IMG/VR virus record: IMGVR_UViG_3300037486_000104
Location: 1 to 38,477 of that record
DNA from: a virus
Strand: one strand, 5' to 3'
Length of the DNA: 38,477 nt
Shown piece by piece: positions 15,711 to 23,710 of the stretch. The notes below the pieces were generated by a model that made no database searches, was not told the DNA's origin, and saw nothing but the letters and a program-made list of their open reading frames with translations. The position numbers and the translations under genes are program-made. The stretch's first letter is position 1. Every line of letters starts with the position of its first letter.

Positions 15711-16358
15711 ATGCTCGACACTATCTTGGGCCGCGACTGGATTGTGGAGTTTTTCAATCCAAACCACGTACCGGCTGGCAGCAGAAAGGGCGGACAATTC
15801 GCGTCCGTGGGTAACTCTATAGCTACCCCAGAAACAAGTTATAGTGAGGATCAGGCTTATTTGGAAGCGGCGAATTTGGATCAGGGAGAAGTCGAGGCGC
15901 TATAGGCGTGGTCGGGCGATGATCACTACAGTTCCGTATTGGAGGATAAGATGAATTACTTGTCGCCTGCTTTGGCGACGGGCTTACAGAAGATGCCTAC
16001 ATATCACGGGCCACTAGCACGCTGGCAAGCTGACATGCCTAAGTTACGGGTCGGTAGTAAATTTACTTTACCGGCATTGGCATCATTTGCACGACCAGGT
16101 AGTTCGTTAGAAAACCAACGCGGCCAGTACGAGCCTGTAAAGTTGATTATCGAAAATGGTACGGGGAAACGTATCTTACTTTCATGGCGTGATCAAGAAC
16201 GCGAGGTGGTGCTACCGAGAGGAACCGAATTTCAGGTTATGGCTATCGAAGACAGGATAATGCCAGAATATATACCGGGAGCTAATCGCAAGCAACGCGT
16301 CTTTACCTTGCGCCAACTCAATACCGTTGAAATTACTACAAAGGCATTGGCGAGATAA
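15711..16358 (+). pseudogene. ADP-ribosyltransferase-like protein interrupted by in-frame TAG (15903-15905)
   Basis: Two ORFs in the same frame, 15711-15905 (64 residues) and 15951-16358 (135 residues, with its own site ggagga), read as one 215-residue protein if TAG 15903-15905 is decoded. The N-terminus carries a tag (NPNHVPAGSRKGGQFAS, residues 16-32). Sequence on both sides of the stop fits one ART fold: GEVEAL, then AWSGDDHYSSVL, then YHGPLARW with candidate Arg24 (numbered from 15951), SFARPGSS (45-52) and the Glu-x-Glu motif E83-R-E85 in QEREVVLPRGTEF. R-S-E ADP-ribosyltransferases modify host proteins using NAD. The second ORF contains all visible motifs and could be translated alone. 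Other genes here end in TAG, so a reassigned code is unlikely. Confidence 0.65.
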
Positions 16359-16362
16359 CACG

Positions 16363-16845
16363 ATGAAGACAACGGCGACGATCCGGGTATCATTCAACAC
16401 GGCGCTCGCGAAAGCGATGGGCGAGAGCTTCACGACCGAGGTCGCCGCGGAGTTTGGCGATCAGGTCTTGGCGCGGGCGAAGCACAACGTTTCGCCGGGC
16501 GTCGGCCCAGGAATCCATCCGCACGTCAGTGAACATTTCGACACAGGCACGCTGATGGAAAACATATTTGCAGACATCGCAAAGACTGCGAATGGCGTGA
16601 CGATGCACGTCTGGACACCTATCGAGTACGGACTTTGGAATGAGGCCGGATGGACTACCACGACAGGCCGCTTCATACGCTATCCCTGGCTCAGCGTTGC
16701 GGTCTCTGATGTGCAAAAGGAGCTTTCTTCGATTATCCGAGCAAAGGCGGACGTGGCTTTCGCTGGAGGCGCACGTGGCGGCGCGATAGCGATTCGTAAG
16801 GGTTCTAATACGTGGGACTATCTCCGAGGGTCAAGTCGGAAGTAG
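16363..16845 (+). CDS. HK97 gp10-like neck/tail-completion protein
   Basis: 160 residues from ATG 16363, four bases after the ART stop; the frame is open upstream to 16327 but that start is inside the ART gene. HPHVSEHFDTGTLMENIF followed by PIEYGLWNEAGWTTTTGRFI and FIRYPWLSVAV is the family pattern of HK97 gp10-type proteins (tonic helix, then YAxxxEFG-like motif, then PWL.PA-like motif). The role is in joining tail to head. The 3' end overlaps the convergent homing endonuclease by 15 bases. Confidence 0.7.
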   Translation: MKTTATIRVSFNTALAKAMGESFTTEVAAEFGDQVLARAKHNVSPGVGPGIHPHVSEHFDTGTLMENIFADIAKTANGVTMHVWTPIEYGLWNEAGWTTTTGRFIRYPWLSVAVSDVQKELSSIIRAKADVAFAGGARGGAIAIRKGSNTWDYLRGSSRK

Positions 16846-17706
16846 TTCCTTCCATACTTTACCGTTTTTGATGGCACAAATATGACGACACGAAACACCG
16901 TACTGCTTTGCGAGACTTTTTCCGGTTTGGCCCTCGGCCAACAACCGGCGAATCTCAATTACATCAACCGCTTTCAATTTGGCAAAGTGACACCCTTCAC
17001 CGGCGTGACGCTGATTCGTCAACTGATTCAGGCGTTCTGGTATAAGTTCTGGACAAAGCACGTGTTTCCAAATATTGCCATTGCGGATTTTACCGATAGT
17101 AGTTGGGTACACATTGAAATCGCGGGCAAGGTCATAAATCGTATCGCCGAGCACCAACCGGCGCTTGATTTCAGCGACCTTATCTTCATCGAGCTTTGCT
17201 ACGGGAGATTTAGAACCGGTATGCGCGGCGATTTGTTGGGGAGTACGTTTCGTTCCAGCAGGAGTTCCGGCCCGTGGCGCGATATTGTAACCATATTCCG
17301 GTTCCGCGCTTCGCAGTTTGTCTATCCAGTATTGCTCGCGTTCGGTAAGATGTTCCTGGTCGGATTCCTCAAGAATGATAAACTTGAAGGCGTCTCGACC
17401 ATACCTGTTCCAGTCGCCCTGCAATCGCGTGCAGGGATTTCTGCCGTGCCACAGATCGCTGCGATGATTGCGCCAACGTTTTACAATGTCGGTGGAACCT
17501 CCGACATAACGCATATCTGTGATAAGATTGCGAATCATGTAGACACCACAAACAGGCTTGCGGGCAAGATCGGCAGCCTTGAGATTGATACCAGTTTGCT
17601 TGTTGGCGCAGGACACGTTACAAAAGCGCCGTCTTTTGAAATTGAAAGAATCTTCACTGACACGTTGCGACAATTCGGCATGGCAGTATTCGCAAACTTT
17701 AGGCAT
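16831..17706 (-). CDS. Free-standing GIY-YIG homing endonuclease
   Basis: 291 residues on the - strand. An N-terminal zinc-finger-like set of Cys5, Cys8, Cys29 and Cys33 precedes the GIY-YIG nuclease domain: GVY at 54-56, YVG at 67-69, Arg-rich KRWRNHR (76-82), catalytic Glu124 in TEREQYWID, and Asn141 in YNIAP. Two C-terminal helix-turn-helix repeats of the intron-encoded nuclease type follow (about 171-216 and 243-287), each ending in NGxxWK. It has a consensus promoter and the ribosome site AAGGAGT. It lies between two intact neck genes, so it is an intergenic (free-standing) mobile gene that would cut cognate DNA lacking it. It is transcribed against the late operon. Confidence 0.9.
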   Translation of the reverse strand: MPKVCEYCHAELSQRVSEDSFNFKRRRFCNVSCANKQTGINLKAADLARKPVCGVYMIRNLITDMRYVGGSTDIVKRWRNHRSDLWHGRNPCTRLQGDWNRYGRDAFKFIILEESDQEHLTEREQYWIDKLRSAEPEYGYNIAPRAGTPAGTKRTPQQIAAHTGSKSPVAKLDEDKVAEIKRRLVLGDTIYDLARDFNVYPTTIGKIRNGNIWKHVLCPELIPERLNQLTNQRHAGEGCHFAKLKAVDVIEIRRLLAEGQTGKSLAKQYGVSCRHICAIKNGKVWKELLPT

Positions 17707-17729
17707 AACGTAAACTCCTTACATACGGT

Positions 17730-17758
17730 ATTTTATACGAATCTGACTCATTTGTCAA
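17730..17758 (-). promoter_or_regulatory. Sigma70-type promoter of the homing endonuclease
   Basis: On the - strand, TTGACA (17753-17758) and TAAAAT (17730-17735) are separated by 17 bases, 24 bases upstream of the start codon. The ribosome site AAGGAGT is at 17714-17720. This lets the nuclease be expressed independently of the late genes. Confidence 0.75.
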
Positions 17759-17777
17759 TTGCGGGACACGTGATGCC

Positions 17778-18197
17778 ATGATAGACGAAACGGCTACTTT
17801 GATTGCCTATCTGCTGACGGTTAATGGCGTGACGACGCAAGTTTCCACCCGCGTGTTTGGGCCACCCGGCCTACCGATTGGATACGCTGGCGCGACTAAG
17901 GCTCTGGTAATTATGCCTGATGGCGGAAGTCAGCCAACCGATATGCCAATTATGACAATGCCTTTTCAGGTGCGCTGCTATGGGCCGACACCTACCGCGG
18001 CGCATGAGGTATACGCGGCAGTGCATGATGCTTTGCACAACTGCGGGCCGATACAGGTAACGGTTGGCGCAACGAAGGTAGTATTGGCTCGCAGTCAACG
18101 TCTATCTGGCCCGGTGTATCTGCCCGAATTAGAGACGGGGTGGCAGATGTGGCTGGCGCGCTACGGCGCGATCCTCAGCGACAGGACGGTGACATGA
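17778..18197 (+). CDS. Tail-terminator / tail-completion-like protein
   Basis: 139 residues from ATG 17778. The N-terminus MIDETATLIAYLLTVNGVTT and the middle MPFQVRCYGPTPTAAHEVYA followed by VHDAL match the usual layout of phage tail-terminator / minor capsid proteins of the DUF3168 type (short helix, strand, then Q.RcYg..p..A...a..v). It probably forms the ring that ends tail-tube assembly. The stop overlaps the next gene by ATGA (18194-18197). Confidence 0.6.
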   Translation: MIDETATLIAYLLTVNGVTTQVSTRVFGPPGLPIGYAGATKALVIMPDGGSQPTDMPIMTMPFQVRCYGPTPTAAHEVYAAVHDALHNCGPIQVTVGATKVVLARSQRLSGPVYLPELETGWQMWLARYGAILSDRTVT

Positions 18198-18708
18198 GCG
18201 TCCTATCGCGCGTCCTGGGCGACGAATGGGTTGTGCAGTTCGGCAATCCCTACCATGAACCCGCGGGCACAACCAAAGGCGGGCGTTTCGCCAAGGCTCC
18301 CGCAGGCGCGCCAATAGCCGTTGGCTCACAAATCGCGGCGGGTATCCATCGCATTTGGATGGAACATCCTGTTTACGGAAAGGAAACCGTAGGCGAATTT
18401 CTTGACCGACACGAAATCAAAGTGCATGAAGACGGCACGGTAACACTTTATCATGCTCGGCCCAAGACGGCGGTTTTCGACACTCTCCGGGAAGGCAGCT
18501 ATCTCGAAAAAGACCCGGAAGCGGCTCGGCATTACGCGGCGCGAGATCGCGGTTTGAAGCCGGTCAGATTGAGGTGCTGGAGATTCGTATTCCCGTTGAC
18601 GCTATCGAGCCGGGCGTTTTCATTACGACGCGAGCGCCCTTTGAGGTAAAAGACGCCAAGCGCGTAAAGCCATCTCGCAAGAAGGCAACAGAGGATTGGA
18701 CGCCATGA
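18194..18708 (+). pseudogene. Second tagged ADP-ribosyltransferase-like protein, frameshifted near 18540
   Basis: ATG 18194 overlaps the previous stop. The N-terminus shares a tag with the ART gene at 15711: LGDEWVVQFGNPYHEPAG and KGGRFAK, 16 of 27 positions identical. The C-terminal domain has DGTVTLYHARPKTAV and YLEKDPEAARHYAAR, typical of ART-like folds (YH motif, then later acidic-Ala-Tyr helix). In the present frame the protein ends with an unrelated basic tail at 18649. Frame -1 carries the natural continuation (FEAGQIEVLEIRIPVDAIEP, then GVFITTRAPFEV) to TGA 18706-18708, which overlaps the next ATG as ATGA. A one-base loss near 18540-18550, or an assembly error, explains this best. Confidence 0.65.
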
Positions 18709-19187
18709 CCTGGCTTTCCTTTGGCGAGCGCACCTATCATCCCGGCAGCCTACGGCTTGACATTCGGCCCGTGGCGGACATCATGGGAGATGGATTGCGG
18801 CTCCCATTCGCGGATCGCAGTTTCGACGGCGTGGAATGCTACCACGTCCTCGAACACCTGCTACCGTGGGACGGCGCGCGGCTGCTGGCGGAAATGGCGC
18901 GCGTCACGCAACCCGGTTGCCCGGTCGAGGTCGCCGTGCCGGATATGCAGAAATGCGCCAATGCCCTGGTACACGGACACACGAGCGTGCTTGATATCAT
19001 TTTTAGCCCGCGGGCGGAACTGGCGCTGTGTCATCGTATGGGTTACACGCCGACCCTACTGGCGCAGGCCATGTTGAAGCACCTGCGCGGCGTAGACTTC
19101 TTGCCGCAGCGGGCGGAAGACGTTTTGGAGATTCGCTTGGTGGGTTATTCACCAGAAGGAGATCACTCAGATGATCCCTCTCAGTAA
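18705..19187 (+). CDS. Short class I SAM-dependent methyltransferase-like protein
   Basis: 160 residues from ATG 18705, chosen because it overlaps the natural stop of the preceding gene as ATGA. DGLRLPFADRSFDGVECYHV followed by LEHL (HVLEH at 47-51) is the motif II/III block of Methyltransf_11-type enzymes. The usual glycine-rich motif I at the N-terminus is absent or reduced to LRLDIRPVADIMGDG, so the domain is unusually short. It opens a sugar-modification cassette and may methylate a sugar or act with the partner enzymes. Confidence 0.65.
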   Translation: MTWLSFGERTYHPGSLRLDIRPVADIMGDGLRLPFADRSFDGVECYHVLEHLLPWDGARLLAEMARVTQPGCPVEVAVPDMQKCANALVHGHTSVLDIIFSPRAELALCHRMGYTPTLLAQAMLKHLRGVDFLPQRAEDVLEIRLVGYSPEGDHSDDPSQ

Positions 19188-20253
19188 ACCGCACTTCTTC
19201 GGTCGCGAGGTCGAATACGTCACGACCGCATTGGCCCAGCGCCAGCTTTCGGGTGGCGCGTATGTCGCGGCGCTCGAAGACGCCTTTGCGCACTTCATCA
19301 ACGCCAAGCACGCCATTTCCTGTTCGACAGGCACGGCGGCGCTGCACCTGCTGTTACGGGCACTCTGCGTCGGGCCGGGGGATGAGGTGATCGTACCGAG
19401 TTTGACCTATATCGCCACGGCCAACGCCGTGACCTACTGCGGCGCAACGCCGGTCTTTGCGGACGTTGACCCGCTGACCTGGACACTTGACCCGGACGCC
19501 GCGGCGGCGGTCATCACGCCGCGCACGGTCGGCATCCTGGCGGTGCATCTCTACGGCGTACCTGCGCCGCTCGACAAACTGACGTGGCTGGCCCACCAGC
19601 ATAGCCTGTGGCTGGCCGAGGACGCCGCGGAGGCGCACGGCTCGGTGTATCAGGACAAGCCCATCGGCAGCACGGCATTGGGCGCAGCGGCATTTTCATT
19701 CTTCGGAAGCAAGACTTTAGCGTGTGGCGAAGGCGGCATGGTCACGACGAACAACGCACGCCTGGCCGATGCCATGCGGCGCTTGCGCGGACAAGGTGTT
19801 GATCCGACGCGCAAATACTGGCATACTGAGCTTGGCTACAACTACCGCTTGCCCGAACTCAGCGCGGCGGTGGCGCTCGGTCAAGTCGAGACGGCAGCGC
19901 AACACGTCGCGGCGCGGGCGCGACTTTGGCAAGAGTATCAGGAACGCTTGCCGCAAGCGGACTGGCAACGCGCACCGGCCAACACGCAGGAATGTCGCTG
20001 GCTGGCGGCCCTACGTGTACCCAAACGTGACAAGGCCATGCGCGCCTTAGCGCAAGCGGGCATCGAAACCCGTCCGGCCTTTCCGCCCTTGCATACGCAG
20101 CCAGTCTACGCCATACCTGAAAGCAAGGCTTACGCATCTCAGCCGGTGGCTGAGGACATCGCGGCGCATGGCCTGTGCTTGCCGCTGCACGTTGGCCTGA
20201 GCGTGCAGGACATGGCGACGATTTGCCGGGAGGTAACGCCGTGGCTCGCATAA
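19171..20253 (+). CDS. DegT/DnrJ/EryC1/StrS-family PLP-dependent sugar aminotransferase
   Basis: 360 residues from ATG 19171, overlapping the previous gene by 17 bases with aaggagat upstream. Family signatures are clear: LSGGAYVAALEDAFA near the start, CSTGTAALHLLL (PLP phosphate site), PSLTYIATANAV, LAEDAAEAHG (Asp151 contacts the PLP ring) and FSFFGSKTLACGEGGM with the Schiff-base Lys181. Length is normal for the family. These enzymes transfer an amino group to a nucleotide-linked keto-sugar (for example perosamine-type sugars). An acyltransferase and glycosyltransferases follow, so an N-acylated amino sugar could be made and attached. No dehydratase is in the window, so the substrate would come from the host. 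Confidence 0.9.
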   Translation: MIPLSKPHFFGREVEYVTTALAQRQLSGGAYVAALEDAFAHFINAKHAISCSTGTAALHLLLRALCVGPGDEVIVPSLTYIATANAVTYCGATPVFADVDPLTWTLDPDAAAAVITPRTVGILAVHLYGVPAPLDKLTWLAHQHSLWLAEDAAEAHGSVYQDKPIGSTALGAAAFSFFGSKTLACGEGGMVTTNNARLADAMRRLRGQGVDPTRKYWHTELGYNYRLPELSAAVALGQVETAAQHVAARARLWQEYQERLPQADWQRAPANTQECRWLAALRVPKRDKAMRALAQAGIETRPAFPPLHTQPVYAIPESKAYASQPVAEDIAAHGLCLPLHVGLSVQDMATICREVTPWLA

Positions 20254-20951
20254 CCCTGACGTCGGCCTTCCGCAACAGCAGCGACTACTTGCCGCGCTAC
20301 TTCGCACAGATCGAGGGGCTGCGCGCGGGCCTGGAGGGGCGCGGCGACACGCTTGACTTGGCGCTGATTTACGGCGATTGCGTGGATCACACCGCCGAGG
20401 CGCTGTATTACATGGCCGCGGCCAGCGGTTGCACGGCGGCTATCGCGGAGCACTCACACGGTGGCAGGCACTTGGGTAGCATCATCACGCCGATGCGCTT
20501 GCGCGCCTTGGCGGGTGTGGGAAACGCCATGCTGGAATTGGTGCCGGACGAGGCCGACGCGCTGCTGTACGTCGAAAGTGACTTGATCTGGACAGCCGCC
20601 GACCTGCTGGCGCTGCTGGACGATCTGCAAACACCGCAGGTCAACCTGGCCTTCCCGATGGTCATGGCGAGCGGCGAACACCGTTTCTATGATACCTGGG
20701 CCTATCGCATCGGTACGGCATCCTTCCAGCGGTATTGGCCGTATCACAAGGCATTAGCGGACGGTGTGCCGGGCGACCTGGTTGAACTCAGCGGCGCGGG
20801 ATCATGCGCGGCGGTGCGTGGCGATACCGTACCAACCATTAAGCAGATCGGCTTCCAAGCCTGGGGGGTATGGCCGGAGCTTGTCAAAACCCTGGGGCAG
20901 GTTGGGTACCGAGCGTGGCTAGACCCGCGGGTAACAATATGGCACCCATAG
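20241..20951 (+). CDS. GT-A-type glycosyltransferase
   Basis: 236 residues from GTG 20241, with the ribosome site GGGAGGTAA and a 13-base overlap with the aminotransferase gene; this is preferred to the upstream frame start at 20175. [18 protein letters not shown] is a GT2-like first strand and helix, [15 protein letters not shown] a second, and [10 protein letters not shown] (ESD at 112-114) a likely metal-binding DxD-type motif. The C-terminus has [14 protein letters not shown], similar to the acceptor loop of related enzymes. Substrate unknown. Confidence 0.7.
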   Translation: MARITLTSAFRNSSDYLPRYFAQIEGLRAGLEGRGDTLDLALIYGDCVDHTAEALYYMAAASGCTAAIAEHSHGGRHLGSIITPMRLRALAGVGNAMLELVPDEADALLYVESDLIWTAADLLALLDDLQTPQVNLAFPMVMASGEHRFYDTWAYRIGTASFQRYWPYHKALADGVPGDLVELSGAGSCAAVRGDTVPTIKQIGFQAWGVWPELVKTLGQVGYRAWLDPRVTIWHP

Positions 20952-20962
20952 GAGAGAATCTC

Positions 20963-21529
20963 GTGCAAGATTCCACTACCACAACCGGCAACGTGCCGGT
21001 GACCATTGGCGGCAACGGCAGCATCCGCTACACCTTCGCGGAGTTTGGCGAGGGCGCGGAGATCTTCGACTGGTGCGTGGTGCTCAATCCCGAACTGATT
21101 CACATCGGGCCGCACACCAGGGTGGACAGCATGGTGAAATTGGAAGGCGGGCACGGCGCGGGCCTGTTCATCGGCGCACACGTGCATATCTGCTCATTCT
21201 GCCATATCAATACGGGCGGCGGCACGGTCTACATCGGCAACTATGCCGGCATCGCGTCCGGCGCGAAGATTCTCGGCGGCACGAATCTACCCGACGCGCC
21301 GAGTATGTCCGCGGCGGCTCCGCCTGAGATGCAGCACGTTGCGCGCATGGGCACGGGCATCGGCGCATACGCCTTCATCGGCGCGAACGCCGTGGTCATG
21401 CCGGGCATCACCATCGGGGAGGGCGCAGTCGTCGGAGCCGGTTCGGTGGTCACCAAGAACATCGCGCCGTGGACGATTGTAGCGGGCAATCCCGCCCGGC
21501 AAATCGGGGAGCGCAGCCATGACTGGTAA
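20963..21529 (+). CDS. Left-handed beta-helix (hexapeptide) acyltransferase
   Basis: 188 residues from GTG 20963, chosen because aggagaga lies just upstream; ATG 20939 lacks a ribosome site and overlaps the previous gene. Repeated hexapeptide turns are visible from about residue 50 on ([52 protein letters not shown]), ending with the family-typical [16 protein letters not shown]. Such enzymes acetylate amino or hydroxy sugars. Placed next to an aminotransferase, it probably N-acylates an amino sugar. Confidence 0.88.
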   Translation: MQDSTTTTGNVPVTIGGNGSIRYTFAEFGEGAEIFDWCVVLNPELIHIGPHTRVDSMVKLEGGHGAGLFIGAHVHICSFCHINTGGGTVYIGNYAGIASGAKILGGTNLPDAPSMSAAAPPEMQHVARMGTGIGAYAFIGANAVVMPGITIGEGAVVGAGSVVTKNIAPWTIVAGNPARQIGERSHDW

Positions 21530-22547
21530 GCCAGAGCGTCCACCACTCAAGCTGGTCTGGATACCGGCCATTGCCGACGAAGCGGTCGGCTACGGCAAAA
21601 TCTCCGCCTATCTGCCGCGCTACGTCAACGCCGCGGGCGCGGAGAGCGTCGGCTATCGGGCCTATGATTGGGACTGGCGCATCGCGGTCGGCGGGCCGCG
21701 GGCTTACCTCATGGGCCGCGGGACGCACATCATCGAGGATTTTATCTATCACACCATGTTCGAGGCGCGCCCGATCCCGCCTGACTATCTCGGCGTGCTC
21801 AATCGCAGTCGGGCGATCTGGGTGCCCTCAACCTGGGTGCGCGACTTGTTCATCGAGGGCGGCGTGACGCGACCGATCTTCGTATCCGGTTACGGCGTCA
21901 ACAAGGACTACTTTCACGCCAAGTATGATATGCATCGGGAAGACGAACCATACACCTTCCTGTGGTGTGGCACGGCGCTAGGCGACGGCGAGAACATCGG
22001 TGACCGCAAGGGGGGCGAACTGGTGTGGCAGGCGTTTCGCAAGCTCAATCTACCGGACAGCCGCTTGATTCTCAAGGCCGGCGCTACCAGCGCGGTCAGG
22101 CGCATCGTGGGCGATGACCGCATCATGCTCTCGACGGGCAATTTACCGGAGGCGGATTACGCCATGCTGTTAGCGTCCGCTGACTGTTTTGTGTACCCAT
22201 CGCGCGGCGAGGGGTTTGGACTCCAACCGCTCGAAGCGCTGGCGATAGGGTTGCCGGTAATCGCACCGGCATATTCTGGCATGGCCGACTTTATCAAGTC
22301 GGATACGGCAATCGTCCTGCCCGTGCGGGGCGAAGTACATGCGCATCTGTACAGCAACATCTATAATCTGGAATGTGCTTGGGCCGAGCTAAGTCTGGAT
22401 GATGTATGCGACCGGATGCGTTGGGCTTACGACCATCGCGAGGAAGCCAAAGCTATCGGCTGCCGGGCCGCGGCTTGGGTCGCCAAACGTTGGACGTGGC
22501 AAGCGGCTGGCAAGCGTGCTTACAAGGCGCTGCTGGCTATCAAGTAA
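21519..22547 (+). CDS. GT4-family (GT-B) glycosyltransferase
   Basis: 342 residues from ATG 21519, overlapping the acyltransferase by 11 bases. The C-terminal domain shows the GT4 signature: [20 protein letters not shown] with the EX7E pair Glu231 and Glu239, then [28 protein letters not shown] and TGNLPEADY match the donor-binding region. The N-terminal domain has [17 protein letters not shown] in the glycine-loop position. It probably transfers the modified sugar to a virion or surface acceptor. It is the last gene before the tail-tube gene, so the cassette lies inside the structural operon. Confidence 0.9.
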   Translation: MTGKPERPPLKLVWIPAIADEAVGYGKISAYLPRYVNAAGAESVGYRAYDWDWRIAVGGPRAYLMGRGTHIIEDFIYHTMFEARPIPPDYLGVLNRSRAIWVPSTWVRDLFIEGGVTRPIFVSGYGVNKDYFHAKYDMHREDEPYTFLWCGTALGDGENIGDRKGGELVWQAFRKLNLPDSRLILKAGATSAVRRIVGDDRIMLSTGNLPEADYAMLLASADCFVYPSRGEGFGLQPLEALAIGLPVIAPAYSGMADFIKSDTAIVLPVRGEVHAHLYSNIYNLECAWAELSLDDVCDRMRWAYDHREEAKAIGCRAAAWVAKRWTWQAAGKRAYKALLAIK

Positions 22548-22559
22548 TGGAGGCCACAA

Positions 22560-23078
22560 ATGGCTATTAGTTCCAACACCCCAACCCGCCTGATGTTGGA
22601 CGCGGGCGATCTGTTCGTCAACTCGACGGATGTCGGCGCAACCAAAAGCGGCGGCTCGTTCGTTGTCGAGCAGGACATCTACTTCCCGGAACTTGCGGGC
22701 GCGAAGGGCGCACTCGCGGGCACCGGCACGGTCGTCAAGGAATCGGCTACGCTGGCGATCACCCTAGTCGAAATCACGATGGCGAACCTGATTATCGCCA
22801 TCCCGACGCTGGCCTCGGCTTCGGACGCTACCAGCGAATACACGACCACGCCGGATGTCGGGCCTATCGGCTCGGCGTCACACGTGACCGTGATCTGGCA
22901 GGGCCACACCACCAACGTCAAGCACGTGCAGTTGATCCTGTACAACGCCCTGGCCGAAGGTGGCTTGACCCTGAACCTGGAAGACGGCGCTGAGACGGCA
23001 TACGAGATCACCTTCCGCTCGTATACCGGCGTCGGCAATCCCAAAGGCCGCAACTGGAAGATGTCTTTGGAGCGCTAA
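22560..23078 (+). CDS. Major tail (tube) protein-like
   Basis: 172 residues from ATG 22560 with atggaggcc as ribosome site. The protein is beta-rich, ends with NPKGRNWKMSLER, and contains LMLDAGDLFVNSTDVGATKS and a long repeated-strand centre, matching the plan of siphovirus tail-tube proteins. It sits just before the tail-assembly chaperone pair and tape measure, the fixed position for the tube gene. Confidence 0.65.
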   Translation: MAISSNTPTRLMLDAGDLFVNSTDVGATKSGGSFVVEQDIYFPELAGAKGALAGTGTVVKESATLAITLVEITMANLIIAIPTLASASDATSEYTTTPDVGPIGSASHVTVIWQGHTTNVKHVQLILYNALAEGGLTLNLEDGAETAYEITFRSYTGVGNPKGRNWKMSLER

Positions 23079-23098
23079 CCCAGAAAGGATGTCATCCG

Positions 23099-23710
23099 AT
23101 GACACAGAAGACTCTCAATACGGACGCGTTGCTGCTCGAACCGCCGCGCATCGTCGCGCCGGACGGCAGCAACGCGATCCTGATCGACTACACTCAGGAA
23201 GACGTGGTGCGCCTAGTGCGCACCCTGCAGGAATTGCAGAGCGCACCGCAGAGCACCATCCCGCTTAAGCTGGCCGACCTGCTGGTCGGCCTGTGCGTTG
23301 ATCCCATCGTAGGCGCGCGCGTCATCGACCAGTTGCCGCTACCACGCCTGATGGATGTGATCGGCTGGTTACAGACCGCCGAAACCAGCGCCTTCATCGC
23401 GCCGTCCGCACCGGACGGCGAGGTGACCATCCAAGGCCAAACCTACGCGATCCGTATTCTCAGCGTGGGCATGTTACGGCGCACGGCGGCCCTGGAAACG
23501 GCGGAACCAGGCGACTTGGCGGATATGGTCGGCCGCAATGCCGAGGTCATGGTGAGCATGATCGACGGCCTGACCCTGGATGAGTGGCAGAAGCTTCCGC
23601 GGCGACAGACCGCCGCCGTGGAACGCTATTTTGCCGAACTCATGCAGGAGCAGGCCACGACAGCCGCACCCGCCGCTGACCCAAAACCAAAGCGCGTCAA
23701 TCGGCGTTGA
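23099..23710 (+). CDS. Tail-assembly chaperone (lambda G-like)
   Basis: 203 residues from ATG 23099 (agaaaggatg upstream). The protein is alpha-helical and acidic to neutral, with a Pro/Lys-rich end (AADPKPKRVNRR). It lies between the tube and tape-measure genes, like gpG of lambda and its equivalents, which coat the tape measure during tail assembly. A C_CCA_AAA slippery site near the 3' end and a second ORF in the -1 frame fit the conserved G/G-T programmed frameshift. Confidence 0.75.
   Translation: MTQKTLNTDALLLEPPRIVAPDGSNAILIDYTQEDVVRLVRTLQELQSAPQSTIPLKLADLLVGLCVDPIVGARVIDQLPLPRLMDVIGWLQTAETSAFIAPSAPDGEVTIQGQTYAIRILSVGMLRRTAALETAEPGDLADMVGRNAEVMVSMIDGLTLDEWQKLPRRQTAAVERYFAELMQEQATTAAPAADPKPKRVNRR
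23680..23686 (+). promoter_or_regulatory. Programmed -1 frameshift slippery heptamer C_CCA_AAA
   Basis: In the chaperone frame the codons are CCA AAA, preceded by C, giving the X_XXY_YYZ pattern. A -1 slip gives CCC AAA and then ACC AAA GCG, with no stop until the end of the second ORF. It lies 24 bases before the 0-frame stop. I did not compute a downstream pseudoknot or stem. Confidence 0.7.

Noticed and set aside
15903-15905. TAG reassigned to an amino acid (alternative code phage)
   Set aside because: TAG closes several convincing genes here (for example at 1101, 9592, 13614, 13903, 15710), so global reassignment is not supported.
16882-17781. 299-residue open frame on the + strand
   Set aside because: It is antisense to the GIY-YIG endonuclease, whose motifs, promoter and ribosome site are clear; the + frame shows no family pattern.
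18505-18511. A5 run as a programmed -1 slippery site for the ART-like gene
   Set aside because: A slip here would lose the DPEAARHYAAR segment that fits the family, and the codon phase is not X_XXY_YYZ.
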